Shown here: positions 53,600 through 61,879 of the stretch, piece after piece
Position numbering within the stretch: position 1 is the first letter of the stretch
Layout of the letters: every line of letters begins with the position of its first letter
Assembly (NCBI RefSeq): GCF_002024165.1
Contig: NZ_MWQN01000002.1
Coordinates: forward strand, 558,001 to 622,000
DNA length: 64,000 bases
Direction of reading: 5' to 3'
From: Embleya scabrispora
Lineage (GTDB): Bacteria; Actinomycetota; Actinomycetes; Streptomycetales; Streptomycetaceae
The notes under the pieces: generated by a model
The model's database searches: none
Told to the model about the DNA's origin: nothing
What the model saw: the letters and a program-made list of their open reading frames with translations, nothing else
Program-made: the position numbers and the translations under genes

Positions 53600-53635
53600 G
53601 GTCGAGCCCCCGTGGGCGGTCACGGGGGCTCGACC
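53600..53635 (+). terminator. Terminator of the sugar importer operon
   Basis: GGTCGAGCCCCCGTG (53600-53614) and CACGGGGGCTCGACC (53621-53635): perfect 15-bp stem, 6-nt loop, between convergent genes. Confidence 0.92.
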
Positions 53636-53751
53636 AGTGCAACGGCACGCGTCGCGAGGGGGCGTACGCGACGCGCCGGATCCGGCCGGGGTCGGGAGGG
53701 GGCGAGGAGCCGAGGGCCGTCATGCCTCGACCGGCACCGCCGGAGTCGGTG

Positions 53752-54339
53752 CTACTTGATGATCGTGGTGAGCGGCAACTTGTCCTCGCGCTCGATGATG
53801 CACGCCGCCTGGTGGTTGCCGTGTCGCCAAGACTGCATGTCCAGCGGGTACGTGAACGAGAACGTGATCTTCGGCGAGGCGGGCTGCCGGTCGACGATCG
53901 GGCCGACGTACTGCTCGCACAGCTCGCTGACCTTGTCCTCGTAGCCGGGGGTTTCCGGCGTGACCGTGGACGGCAGCTCGAACGCCCGACCGACCTGGCC
54001 GTTGTGCGACTTGCTGCACGGCACGTCGTCGGTCTTGGTGCCGTTCTGGTTGATGCACTGGCCGGTCCTGTACGTGAACGCGTCGATCACGTCGGCCGTG
54101 CCGCTCGCGGAGCCGGTCGGCTTGGGCAGGCCGGTCGCCTTGCCGGTCGGCTTGCCGGTCGGGCTCGTGGTGGCCTTCTCGGTGGCACTCGCGCTCGTGG
54201 ACGCGGTCGCAGAGGAGGTGGGAGCCTTGCTGCTCTTGTCGCTCTTGTCACTGCCGAGACAACCGGACAGCAGGGCGGTGGCGGCGACGACTCCGGCCAC
54301 GGCCGGCGCGATCGTGCGCAGGCGGTGGGTGGTGGGCAT
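53752..54339 (-). CDS. Lipoprotein with septum-formation-like domain
   Basis: A 195-residue surface lipoprotein. Lipobox ALLSGCLGS near residue 27, then a Ser/Thr/Lys/Pro linker (about 30-85) that could cross the wall, then a domain with paired Cys (GQCINQNG, DDVPCSKSHNGQV, ELCEQYVG, ACIIERED) as in the actinomycete septum-formation/DUF4190-linked domain. The ATG at 54339 has AAAGG upstream; a GTG three codons earlier is possible. Four Cys make it a potential client of oxidative folding, but it is probably a separate transcription unit after the peptide cassette. Confidence 0.75.
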   Translation of the reverse strand: MPTTHRLRTIAPAVAGVVAATALLSGCLGSDKSDKSSKAPTSSATASTSASATEKATTSPTGKPTGKATGLPKPTGSASGTADVIDAFTYRTGQCINQNGTKTDDVPCSKSHNGQVGRAFELPSTVTPETPGYEDKVSELCEQYVGPIVDRQPASPKITFSFTYPLDMQSWRHGNHQAACIIEREDKLPLTTIIK

Positions 54340-54483
54340 GAAGGACACAACCTTTCGCTTTCGGGACGCCCAAGATCCTGTCGCGATCCCCGGTCGAAAG
54401 GTTGAGGGAAACGGCGCTTGAACATTCGCCGCATTCGGCGTATTCGCCCGAGGTGGTTCAGCCGCGGCGGTCAGCCGCCGCGA

Positions 54484-55158
54484 TCAGTCGCGGTACGCGT
54501 CGAACCAACGAGGTTCGAGCCCGCGCCAGGCGCCGTCCATCGTGTCCGTTTCACGCAGGCCCCCATCCTCGTACGCCGGTGCCGTCCACGCCAGCCCCTC
54601 GCGCGTGGTGCGTGCCGCGCCGCCCGGCGGCGCGATCCGGCGGACCGCCACGCCGACCACCTGGTCGCGGTGCACGAAGCCGTACGCGCGCGAGTCCCAA
54701 CTCGACGCGGCGTTGTCGCCCAGCACGACCAGCGCTCCCTCGGGCACCCGTTCCTCGGCCACGTCGCGCAGCACCGGGAACCGCTCCCGGGGCACCCGAT
54801 CGCCGCCCACTGCCACCGCCCGCTTGATCATCAGCCGACCGGCCGGCCGCGGGGCCGACTCCGGCCGCATCGGCAGCGCGGCCAGCTCCTCGGGGGTCAA
54901 CTCCCGCAGCTCGGGCGGCAGTCCGGGCAGCGTCGCCGGATTGGGCACCAGGACGACCACCACCTGACCGGCCCGGACCCGGGCACCGCGCCGCACCAGG
55001 AGCCGATCACCCGGGGCGAGCGTGGGCTCCATGCTGGGCCCCTCGACCGTGGCCACCAGATAGCGCCGCCGTACCCACAGCAGCAGCGCCGCCCCGCCCA
55101 GCGCCCCGGCCGCCGTCCCGGCCACCACGATCGTGCGCCCGTGTGCCCTTGCGCTCAC
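54484..55158 (-). CDS. S26-family signal peptidase (type I) of the cysteine-peptide cassette
   Basis: A 224-residue membrane-anchored serine protease. One membrane segment at about 9-30; catalytic Ser42 in VEGPSMEPTL; general base Lys112 in IKRAVAVGGD; box E LGDNAASSWDSRAYG. Compared with housekeeping SipS-type enzymes it has a short divergent N-terminus and an extra C-terminal tail (EDGGLRETDTMDGAWRG). The GTG at 55158 overlaps the ABC stop (GTGA) and has AGGAGG upstream. In this operon its likely job is to remove the peptide leader at an AxA site after export (inference). Confidence 0.88.
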   Translation of the reverse strand: MSARAHGRTIVVAGTAAGALGGAALLLWVRRRYLVATVEGPSMEPTLAPGDRLLVRRGARVRAGQVVVVLVPNPATLPGLPPELRELTPEELAALPMRPESAPRPAGRLMIKRAVAVGGDRVPRERFPVLRDVAEERVPEGALVVLGDNAASSWDSRAYGFVHRDQVVGVAVRRIAPPGGAARTTREGLAWTAPAYEDGGLRETDTMDGAWRGLEPRWFDAYRD

Positions 55159-56975
55159 TTCGCCTCCTGATATCCCGCGGCCTGGAGCCGGAACAGCTTC
55201 GCGTAGTGCCCCTCGCGGTCGAGCAGTTCCTCGTGCGAGCCGTGTTCGGCGACCCGGCCGGCCGCCAGCACCACGATCACGTCGGCGTCGCGCACCGCGC
55301 CGAGCCGGTGCGAGATGAGCAGGCTGGTGCGGCCCTCGCGGTACTCGCGCATCCGGGTGTGCACCTCGTGCTCGGCCTGCGGATCCAGGCCCGAACCGGG
55401 CTCGTCCAGGATCATCAGATCCCGTCCCACGCGGATGAACGCCCGCGCCAGGGCGAGCCGTTGCCACTGCCCGCCGGAGAGCACCACGCCGGTGTCCGGG
55501 TTCTCCTTGTCCGCCTCACTGAAGAACATCCTGGTCAGCAGCGTGTCGTAGCCGCGCGGCAGCGCGGCCAGCTTCTCGTGGATGCCCGCCCGTTGTGCGG
55601 CGGCCTCGATCCGGTCCCGGTCGTCGAGGTGGGCCGGGTCGCCGAGCGCGATGTTCTCCGCCGCGCTCATGTCGTAGTTCATGTGGTCCTGGAACACCGC
55701 GCTGATCCGCTCCCGCAGCGCGGCGGGCGGGATCTCGCGCAGGTCCACGCCGTCCCAGGTGATCCGACCCCGGGTCGGGTCGTACATCCGGCACAGCAGC
55801 TTGACCAGCGTGCTCTTGCCCGCGCCGTTGAGCCCGACCAGGGCCACCGCGCGGCCGTGCGCGATGCTCAGGTCGACCCCGTTCAGCACCCAGGGGTGCT
55901 CGTCGCTGTAGCGGAACCAGACGTCGTGGAACTCGATGCCCGCCCCGGGCGCGGGTACCACCGCCGGGCCGGCGGTCGCCGAGACCAGGTCGGGTTCGGC
56001 TCGGGTCACCGCGACGTAGTGGGTCAGGCCGAGCAGTTGCCCGTAGGTGGCGGCGATCGAGGCGACCAGGGTGTTGAGCGCGTTTTGGATACCTGTCAGC
56101 GCGGCGACGAACATCACCACGTCGCCGACGGTGAGCCCGCCGTCGTGGGCCGCCGTCACCGCCCACCACAGACCGCCGCCGGCCACCGCGGCGCCGAGCG
56201 CGCCCAGCGCCGCCTGGGTGACGAACTCGCGCAGGTCCATGCGCCGTTCGGCCTGGTCGGCGCGCCGCCGCTCGCCCAACATCCGGGCACGCAGCACCGG
56301 CCCGATCCCGAACAGCCGGATCTCGGTGGCCGCCTGAACACCCGTCAGCAGCCCGCCGTAGAAGAACTCCCGGCGGTGTGCCTGCTCGTTGTCCCACAGC
56401 ATCCCGGCCCGCATGCGGGACAATCGCAGTTCGGCGATCAGCACCGGCACGCCCGCGACCAGCACCAGGGCGGTCATGGTGGGGCTGAGGATCAACAACG
56501 AGCCGATGAAGCCGACCAGGGTCAGCGTGCCCCGCAGGGTGCTGCCCGCGCCGTCGACGAGGCCGCCGAAGTCGGTCGTGCTCTGCTTGGCCAGCCGCAG
56601 CCGGTCCAGGAACGCCGGGTCCTCGAACCGGCGCAGCCCCACCTGGCGTTCGGCCGCGCCGAAGAGTCGATCGGTGGCGAGCACACCGGTGGCCCGGCCG
56701 ATCTGCGCGTGCAGATAGCGCCCGAGCCCGGGCAGTACGGTCGCGGCGAGCCCGATGCCCGCGAGCGCGAGCGCCGGCGCGGTGATCGCGTCGTGCGGGT
56801 CGGCCAACCGGTCGATGACCAGCTTGGTCGCCCACGCGGTGGCGATCGGCAGGCCGGCCGAAACGATCGTGGCCGCCAGCGACGCGCCGGCCCGGCCGGG
56901 CGCGGCGCGCAGGATCAGCGCCAGTCCCACCCGCGCGGCGCCGGCCGCCTCGCGGGTGGATATCCGTCCGCTCAC
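55155..56975 (-). CDS. ABC exporter (fused permease-ATPase) of the cysteine-peptide cassette
   Basis: A 606-residue half-transporter: six membrane segments in the first ~340 residues, then an ATPase with Walker A GLNGAGKSTLVK, signature LSGGQWQRLALARAF, Walker B LMILDEPGSGLD and His in LISHRLGAV. It lacks the N-terminal C39 peptidase domain of classical bacteriocin exporters, which fits the presence of a separate S26 peptidase gene. Start GTG 56975 overlaps the thioredoxin gene's stop (GTGA). Proposed to export the small peptide. Confidence 0.9.
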   Translation of the reverse strand: MSGRISTREAAGAARVGLALILRAAPGRAGASLAATIVSAGLPIATAWATKLVIDRLADPHDAITAPALALAGIGLAATVLPGLGRYLHAQIGRATGVLATDRLFGAAERQVGLRRFEDPAFLDRLRLAKQSTTDFGGLVDGAGSTLRGTLTLVGFIGSLLILSPTMTALVLVAGVPVLIAELRLSRMRAGMLWDNEQAHRREFFYGGLLTGVQAATEIRLFGIGPVLRARMLGERRRADQAERRMDLREFVTQAALGALGAAVAGGGLWWAVTAAHDGGLTVGDVVMFVAALTGIQNALNTLVASIAATYGQLLGLTHYVAVTRAEPDLVSATAGPAVVPAPGAGIEFHDVWFRYSDEHPWVLNGVDLSIAHGRAVALVGLNGAGKSTLVKLLCRMYDPTRGRITWDGVDLREIPPAALRERISAVFQDHMNYDMSAAENIALGDPAHLDDRDRIEAAAQRAGIHEKLAALPRGYDTLLTRMFFSEADKENPDTGVVLSGGQWQRLALARAFIRVGRDLMILDEPGSGLDPQAEHEVHTRMREYREGRTSLLISHRLGAVRDADVIVVLAAGRVAEHGSHEELLDREGHYAKLFRLQAAGYQEAK

Positions 56976-57496
56976 GCGGGGGCTTCGCTGAACAGGTCCG
57001 CCATCCGGCCGCCGGCGGCCACCACGCGTCGATCCCGCCCGAGCAGGTACACCCACGGTGTCCAACTGTTGTGGAATGCCGCCTGTACCGCGCCGTCGTA
57101 GTCCTCCACGATCACCCGGGCCACGGGGGCGAGGAGGGCCGCCAACTCCGGGTCGGTGTCCGCGATCACCGCGATCACCCGGTCCCGGCCCATGACCTTG
57201 GCCTGCTCGGCGAACTGCGGCGCGAGGGTGTGGCAGGGCGTGCAGTGCGCGGAGAAGAACCCGACCATGCCGTAGACGTCGGAGTCGCGGACCTGCTCGC
57301 CGTCGGCGGTGGTCGCGGTGAACACCTCCGGGCGCGCCCCGAGCGGCAGCCCGTGCGCGGGTGGGTCCGCGGGCGCGTGGCCGCCGTGCGGCGGGGTCGA
57401 TTGTTCCCGCAGGCGACGGATCACGCCCAGGGTGAGCAGCAGATTGACCGCGGTGATCAGGGCGAGCAAGACCACGGCGGCGACCAGGTAGGGCAT
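56972..57496 (-). CDS. TlpA-like membrane-anchored thioredoxin (MauD-like)
   Basis: A 174-residue extracytoplasmic thiol-disulfide protein. N-terminal anchor (residues 1-25), a His/Pro-rich spacer, then a thioredoxin fold with active site HCTPC (Cys85, Cys88) and cis-Pro loop WTPWVYLL. Start ATG 57496 overlaps the MauE-like stop (TGATG). MauE/MauD pairs form disulfides in methylamine dehydrogenase; here the pair lies next to a six-Cys peptide gene, making it the probable folding catalyst. Confidence 0.88.
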   Translation of the reverse strand: MPYLVAAVVLLALITAVNLLLTLGVIRRLREQSTPPHGGHAPADPPAHGLPLGARPEVFTATTADGEQVRDSDVYGMVGFFSAHCTPCHTLAPQFAEQAKVMGRDRVIAVIADTDPELAALLAPVARVIVEDYDGAVQAAFHNSWTPWVYLLGRDRRVVAAGGRMADLFSEAPA

Positions 57497-58017
57497 CAGG
57501 CAGTCCTCGCGAACAGGTCGACGATGTCGTCGAGGGTGATGATCAGGAGTGCGCCGACCAGGCCCGCCGCGCCCGCGACCACGCCGCCGGCGAGCGGCGG
57601 GGAATCGGTGGCACCGCCCGGCACGGCGGCTGCGGCGCCGGCGCAGGCGGCGGCGAGCAGGACCCCGTTGCGGGCCAGGTGGCGCGCGCCGAGCGGGGCG
57701 TCGGAGGCGCCGAAGCAGCGGCACGAGGAGCGCCGGCCGAGCCGCAGCGCGCCGGCGACCGCGACGGTGAAGGCGAGCAGCAGCACCGCCGCGACCGTGA
57801 ACCCGAGTGCGCCCAGGGGTGGAACCGCGACCAGGACCGGCACCGCCGTCTCCGCCGCCACCACGAGGATCGCGATCGGCCGGGCCCGCTCGATCGGCAT
57901 CGGCACCAGGTGCGGCACCGACGCGACGAAGCCCGCGAAATCCCGGAACTTCGAGACCGCCGAGGCGACGAATACCAGGCCGACCAGACAAGCGCAGCCC
58001 ACATATGCATATCCCAT
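57496..58017 (-). CDS. MauE/DoxX-like redox membrane protein
   Basis: A 173-residue four-helix membrane protein with SSCRCFGAS (Cys99, Cys101), the MauE/VKOR-like C-x-CFG motif that exchanges electrons with a partner thioredoxin. The ATG at 58017 has AAAGGGGG upstream; a GTG two codons earlier is in frame. It starts 337 bp after the peptide gene's stop; a strong hairpin at 58304-58335 lies in between, so its expression may be lower than that of the peptide gene. The rest of that spacer (58018-58303) holds no gene I can support. Confidence 0.85.
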   Translation of the reverse strand: MGYAYVGCACLVGLVFVASAVSKFRDFAGFVASVPHLVPMPIERARPIAILVVAAETAVPVLVAVPPLGALGFTVAAVLLLAFTVAVAGALRLGRRSSCRCFGASDAPLGARHLARNGVLLAAACAGAAAAVPGGATDSPPLAGGVVAGAAGLVGALLIITLDDIVDLFARTA

Positions 58018-58303
58018 GGGCACCCCCTTTTATGGCACACGGAAACGGCGGGCGGCGAAATTCTCGCGGCCCGCCGGCGAGTCGGATGGGATCGTTCGTG
58101 CCTCCGATCGCCCGGCGCATGTCCAATTCGTCGGTCGGGGTGCGACGAAGGTGCGTGCGCGATGCGATGCCGGAAGCGGTGTCGAGCGATCCGCGGGACG
58201 TCGGCCTCGTGGGTCGGGCGTCCCGATATCGACGGCAAATCGCTCCCGCTCGGAAATCATTGAGTCGGGGAATTCTGTCGCTGCGAAATCGCTTTCGCGG
58301 AGT

Positions 58304-58335
58304 GCTGCGGGCGGGGCTCGGGGCCCGCCCGCAGC
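58304..58335 (-). terminator. Strong hairpin after the peptide gene (partial terminator or mRNA stabiliser)
   Basis: GCTGCGGGCGGG (58304-58315) and CCCGCCCGCAGC (58324-58335), a perfect 12-bp GC stem with 8-nt loop, 18 bp beyond the stop of the cysteine-rich peptide. There is no T tract. Precursor genes of bacteriocins and other secreted peptides often have such a structure, giving much more precursor mRNA than processing-gene mRNA. Confidence 0.75.
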
Positions 58336-58353
58336 GTCTTCACCGGTCTCGAA

Positions 58354-58515
58354 TCAGCAGCCCTTGGCGATCAGTACGGTGTGGCAGCCCTCGTTCAGGC
58401 AACACTGCCGCAGGTAGTAGTAACCGTTTTGGCAGTAGTAGTAGTTCGAGCAGCCGGCTTCGGCGGTGACCTTTTGGGCCACGCGGTTGAGCAGGCGGTC
58501 GGCGAGACGCATCAT
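58354..58515 (-). CDS. Small cysteine-rich precursor peptide, knottin-like Cys order (53 aa)
   Basis: Leader: MMRLADRLLNRVAQKVTAEA, an amphipathic segment with no classic hydrophobic signal. Core from Gly21: GCSNYYYCQN, GYYYLRQCCL, NEGCHTVLIAKGC (written in pieces). Cys at 22, 28, 38, 39, 44 and 53 give C-x5-C-x9-CC-x4-C-x8-C, the order seen in inhibitor-cystine-knot peptides. A18-E19-A20 before Gly21 fits signal-peptidase cleavage. AGGAG lies 6 nt before the ATG at 58515 (a second ATG is the next codon), a promoter stands at proper distance, and a hairpin follows. Six Tyr in two YYY runs are striking. Downstream are the MauE, TlpA, ABC and S26 genes. I know no named family for it; bioactive or signalling peptide is inference. 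Confidence 0.8.
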   Translation of the reverse strand: MMRLADRLLNRVAQKVTAEAGCSNYYYCQNGYYYLRQCCLNEGCHTVLIAKGC

Positions 58516-58562
58516 GACGTCTCCTCTCCCGGCCGGGTAGGGCCGTATGGATTGGTGAACGG

Positions 58563-58592
58563 ATTATTTCCAGTTCTGCTTTTTATTGGCAA
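58563..58592 (-). promoter_or_regulatory. Promoter of the cysteine-rich peptide gene
   Basis: Minus strand TTGCCA (58587-58592) and AATAAT (58563-58568) are 18 bp apart in a locally AT-rich stretch that is rare in this window. Start near 58556 would leave a ~40-nt leader ending in the GGAGAGGAG ribosome-binding site. Confidence 0.6.
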
Positions 58593-58708
58593 GACCCAAA
58601 ATCCAGCCGGTAGAGATGATCAAGAAATGCCGGTCGGGGTCGCCGCCCAATTCCCCGCAGGTAATGAAGCGACCGCATGCCCACCCGCGGTCCACCAATA
58701 CGACCCGC

Positions 58709-59437
58709 TTACGGGACGAGATGGGCGAAAGCGACGACATTGCCGGAGTAATGCTTCTTCTTGCTGTACGCACCACCGCAGGTGATCAGCCGCAATTCCG
58801 GCCTGGTCGCGTCGCCGAACACCCGCGCGGTGGGGAACGCGTCCTTCGCGAACGCCTCGACCCCGTCCACCTCGAACGCCGCGACGCTGCCGTCCTCACG
58901 ATCGATCTCGATCCGCGACCCGCGCGGGAGCGCGCCGAGCGGATAGAAGACCGCCGGGCCGGCGGCGGTGTCCACGTGCCCGGCGATCGACGCGGTGCCC
59001 TTCTGCCCGGGCGTGACGCCACCCTGGTACCAGCCGGCCAGGTTGCGCTCGCTCTGCGCGGGCACCTCGATGCCGCCGTCCTTGTCCAGGCCGACCCGGG
59101 CCAGCGGCGCCGAGATGTCCAGTGCCGGAATCCGGATCCGGATCGGGACCGACGCGCGCATCGGCGCCGGCTCCGACGCGGGCGCGGGCCCCTCGGCGGC
59201 GGCGGCCACCGGCGCCGGAGTCGCGGCCACCGGCGCCGGATCCGGCCCGGGAATCGGCACGGCCGCCGCGGCGGGCGGGCGCGGCGGCGGCCGGTCGGCG
59301 TCGAACCCGGCGGACAACAGTCCGGTGCCGCAGATCGCCAGCGCGCCGGTGGCCGCCGCCCAGAGCAGGCGGCGGCCACTGCGTCGGCGCTGCCGATCCG
59401 CGGCGCCCTCGGGTGCCTCGGGTACGGAACCGGCCAT
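58709..59437 (-). CDS. Class F sortase
   Basis: A 242-residue membrane-anchored transpeptidase. Anchor at about residues 23-44, a Pro/Ala-rich spacer (50-95), then the sortase beta-barrel: SIAGHVDT (His154), LITCGG (Cys220) and HYSGNVVAFA. Streptomycete class F enzymes have this size and layout. ATG 59437 follows the neighbouring secreted protein gene by 3 bp, so the two are an operon. The peptide gene 193 bp downstream has its own promoter, so sortase and peptide may be functionally separate. Confidence 0.9.
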   Translation of the reverse strand: MAGSVPEAPEGAADRQRRRSGRRLLWAAATGALAICGTGLLSAGFDADRPPPRPPAAAAVPIPGPDPAPVAATPAPVAAAAEGPAPASEPAPMRASVPIRIRIPALDISAPLARVGLDKDGGIEVPAQSERNLAGWYQGGVTPGQKGTASIAGHVDTAAGPAVFYPLGALPRGSRIEIDREDGSVAAFEVDGVEAFAKDAFPTARVFGDATRPELRLITCGGAYSKKKHYSGNVVAFAHLVP

Positions 59438-59440
59438 CGC

Positions 59441-59911
59441 TCAGGTGGGGTTCGCGGCCCGACGGCGCAGCGCGACGAAGCCGGTTCCGGCCGCGCCCGC
59501 GAGCACCAGACCACCCGCCGCGAGCAGCGCCGGGTCCGTCCCCTGGGTGCCGCCGAGGCCGGCCGTGGACGGCGCGGTCGGCGCGCCGCCCATCACGTGC
59601 AGGCTGCCGATCAACTCCTGACCCTCACCGCAGACCACCTTGACCTCGTAGTCGCCGGTGGCCACGTCCTTGATGGTCGCCTGACCCTTGACCTCGTCGC
59701 CGGAACGGGTGAGGGTGACCGCGGACGTGAACGCCTCCGAGGTCGCGGTCGCGGTGTTCGCGGTGCAGTGCTTGTCGTCCGACAACAACACGGTGTCGCC
59801 GGGGCGACCGGAATCGGCCTGCATCGGCGCGGCGGCGAACGCCGCGCCTGCGGAACCGCACACGGTGAGACCGACGATCGTGCCGACGACGGCGAGACGG
59901 GCACAGCGCAT
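59441..59911 (-). CDS. Secreted protein with C-terminal membrane anchor, paired with the sortase
   Basis: A 156-residue exported protein: signal peptide about 1-27 (VGTIVGLTVCGSAGAAFA), an immunoglobulin-like ~85-residue domain with Cys pair (DKHCTANT, VVCGEGQ), a Thr/Gly linker, a C-terminal hydrophobic segment (LLAAGGLVLAGAAGTGFVAL) and RRRAANPT tail. That tail looks like a sorting signal but no LPxTG-like motif precedes the hydrophobic part. Immediately upstream of the class F sortase, the common streptomycete arrangement. May be a substrate or simply a membrane-held partner. Confidence 0.8.
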   Translation of the reverse strand: MRCARLAVVGTIVGLTVCGSAGAAFAAAPMQADSGRPGDTVLLSDDKHCTANTATATSEAFTSAVTLTRSGDEVKGQATIKDVATGDYEVKVVCGEGQELIGSLHVMGGAPTAPSTAGLGGTQGTDPALLAAGGLVLAGAAGTGFVALRRRAANPT

Positions 59912-60072
59912 TTCGTCCTCCAATGGACAGCCGGAACCCGAACCCGACAGACCGGGTTCAAGGGGGAGTTCCGCTACAAGGAACGTAAAAAGCCGCCCAA
60001 CCACCCGCCACCGCTCGCCGCCGAACGGTGGATCACGCCGAGCGTGGGGGTGGAACGCGCCGGCCGAGGGGT

Positions 60073-61839
60073 TTACCGCTCCCCCGTCGAGCCCGCGTCC
60101 GACAACCGGGCCGCCACCACCGCGATGTCGTCCTCCACCGGCGGCACCACCAGCCGGTCCAGGATCGTGTCCACCAGCGACTCCAACGGCGCGTCCGGCG
60201 CCAGCCGCACCCCCGCCAGGCGGGCCAACGACGCGTCGATGTCCTCGTCCCGACGCTCCACGAGGCCGTCGGTGTACAGGATCAGCACCCCGCCGGCCAC
60301 GTCCGGCCGGATGTACGACGCGTAACCCCCGCATCCGGTGCCCAGCGGCGGGCCGGTCGGCAGGCGCAACAACCGGCTCGCCCCGCCCGGCGCGATCAGC
60401 AGCGGCGGCAGATGCCCGGCGTTGGCGAACGTGGAGATCCCCGCGCGCGGGTCGATCAGGACCAGCAGACACGTGGCCACCCGATCCAACTCCGCCTCCT
60501 GGCTCATCCGGTCCGCGCGGGCCAGGATCTCCTCCGGCGCCAACCCACCGGCCGCCAACACCCGCAGCAGCGCCCGATAGTGGCTCATGTCCACCGCCGC
60601 CTGCACGCCGTGCCCCATCACGTCGCCGACCGCGAGCAGCGTGCGCCCGTGCGGCAGCGCGATCGCGTCGAACCAGTCGCCGCCCACCTCCGCGCTGCGC
60701 CCGGCGGGCAGATACCGCGTGGCCAGTTCCACGTCCGGGTGCGGCACCTTGGGCCGGGACAGCAGCGCGCGTTGCAGGGCCAGCGCGACACCGTGCTCGC
60801 GCGAGTAGCGCCGCGCGTTGTCCACACACGTCGCCGCCCGGTACGCGAGATCGCGGGCCATCTCCACGTCGTCCTCGGTGAACGGCGGCGAGGCGCCGGC
60901 CCGGATCAGGCTGAGGGTGCCGATGATCTCCCCGCGCGCGATCAACGGCACCATCAGCGCCGAGTGCATGCCCGCCTCCCGGTACACCGCCACCCGCGAC
61001 GCGTCCGGCGCGGTGGCCCGCAACCGGTGGTCGGGCGGCCGGTTGTCCACCACGGTGGCGCCGGTGCGCACCACGCGCGCCACGTCGGCGCCCGGCTGAT
61101 AGTCGATGTGCTCGCCGGGCCGGCCCAGAACGGCGCTGAGCCGGCGCAACTCCGGGATCGCCGTCCACGCGGCCCGGCGCAGCCGCACGGTGTCCGGCGC
61201 CGGGCGCGAGCGACCGCTGTCCTGGTCCGGGTCGGCCGGCTCCAAGAGTTCCACACCCACCACGTCCGCGAGCACCGGCACCAACAGCTCGACCAGTTCG
61301 CGGCAGGTGGTGTCGGTGTCCAGGGTGGTGCCGATCTCCAGCGCGGCCCGGTCCAGCAGCGCCAGCCGACGGTGCGCCTGGTCCAGGGCCAGTTGGGTGC
61401 GCCGCGACCGGGTGGTCTCCATCAGGATCCCGACCACGCCGAACACCCCGCTCTCGTCGTCGAGCCGGTGATACGCGGCATGCCACCAGCGTTTCTGCGG
61501 CAGACCGTGCCCCGTGGTGACGCCGCTGATCGTGGTCTCGCGCGCGACCCCGTCGGCCAGGACCGCGCGCAGCAGGTCCTCGGGCACCTCCAGACCGGGA
61601 AAGCCCTCGGCGATCGACCGCCCCACCTGCTCGCTCGCGGGCCGACCGTCGATCGCGGACATCGCCGGATTGACGTACACGTGGCGCAACTCGGGGTCGA
61701 GGATGCCGATCGGCGCCTTGGTCTCGGCCAGGACCCGGTGGAACAGTCGCAGTCGGGCACGCACCGACAACCGCGAGTCGGCGCCGAGCAGTCCGCCCAC
61801 GTCGAACTCGTCGTCCGCCGGATCGACATCCCTGTGCAA
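60073..61839 (-). CDS. PAS-GAF-SpoIIE (PP2C-type) serine phosphatase
   Basis: A 588-residue soluble signalling phosphatase of the anti-anti-sigma pathway type. PAS at about 35-145 (APIGILDPELRHVYVNPAMS), GAF at about 165-340, PP2C/SpoIIE from about 365 (SAEVGGDWFDAIALPHGRTL, LAVGDVMGHGVQAAV, LILYTDGLVERRDEDID, PPVEDDIAVVAARL). The TTG start at 61839 is chosen because GGAGGGAG sits 5 nt upstream. Streptomycetes have dozens of these; the partner cannot be told. It follows the acyltransferase gene by 40 bp. Confidence 0.9.
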   Translation of the reverse strand: MHRDVDPADDEFDVGGLLGADSRLSVRARLRLFHRVLAETKAPIGILDPELRHVYVNPAMSAIDGRPASEQVGRSIAEGFPGLEVPEDLLRAVLADGVARETTISGVTTGHGLPQKRWWHAAYHRLDDESGVFGVVGILMETTRSRRTQLALDQAHRRLALLDRAALEIGTTLDTDTTCRELVELLVPVLADVVGVELLEPADPDQDSGRSRPAPDTVRLRRAAWTAIPELRRLSAVLGRPGEHIDYQPGADVARVVRTGATVVDNRPPDHRLRATAPDASRVAVYREAGMHSALMVPLIARGEIIGTLSLIRAGASPPFTEDDVEMARDLAYRAATCVDNARRYSREHGVALALQRALLSRPKVPHPDVELATRYLPAGRSAEVGGDWFDAIALPHGRTLLAVGDVMGHGVQAAVDMSHYRALLRVLAAGGLAPEEILARADRMSQEAELDRVATCLLVLIDPRAGISTFANAGHLPPLLIAPGGASRLLRLPTGPPLGTGCGGYASYIRPDVAGGVLILYTDGLVERRDEDIDASLARLAGVRLAPDAPLESLVDTILDRLVVPPVEDDIAVVAARLSDAGSTGER

Positions 61840-61879
61840 GCCGCTCCCTCCTCGTCGCCACCGCCGCCGTCACCCGCAC

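Noticed and set aside
54490-54530. GGTTCGAG-like T-loop resembling a tRNA
   Set aside because: It lies inside the S26 peptidase coding sequence and no cloverleaf can be formed around it.
58030-58260. 76-codon minus-strand frame between the peptide gene and mauE (MISERERF...)
   Set aside because: No ribosome-binding site, Arg/Pro-biased composition, and no conserved feature seen; not called, though it lies in an interesting place.
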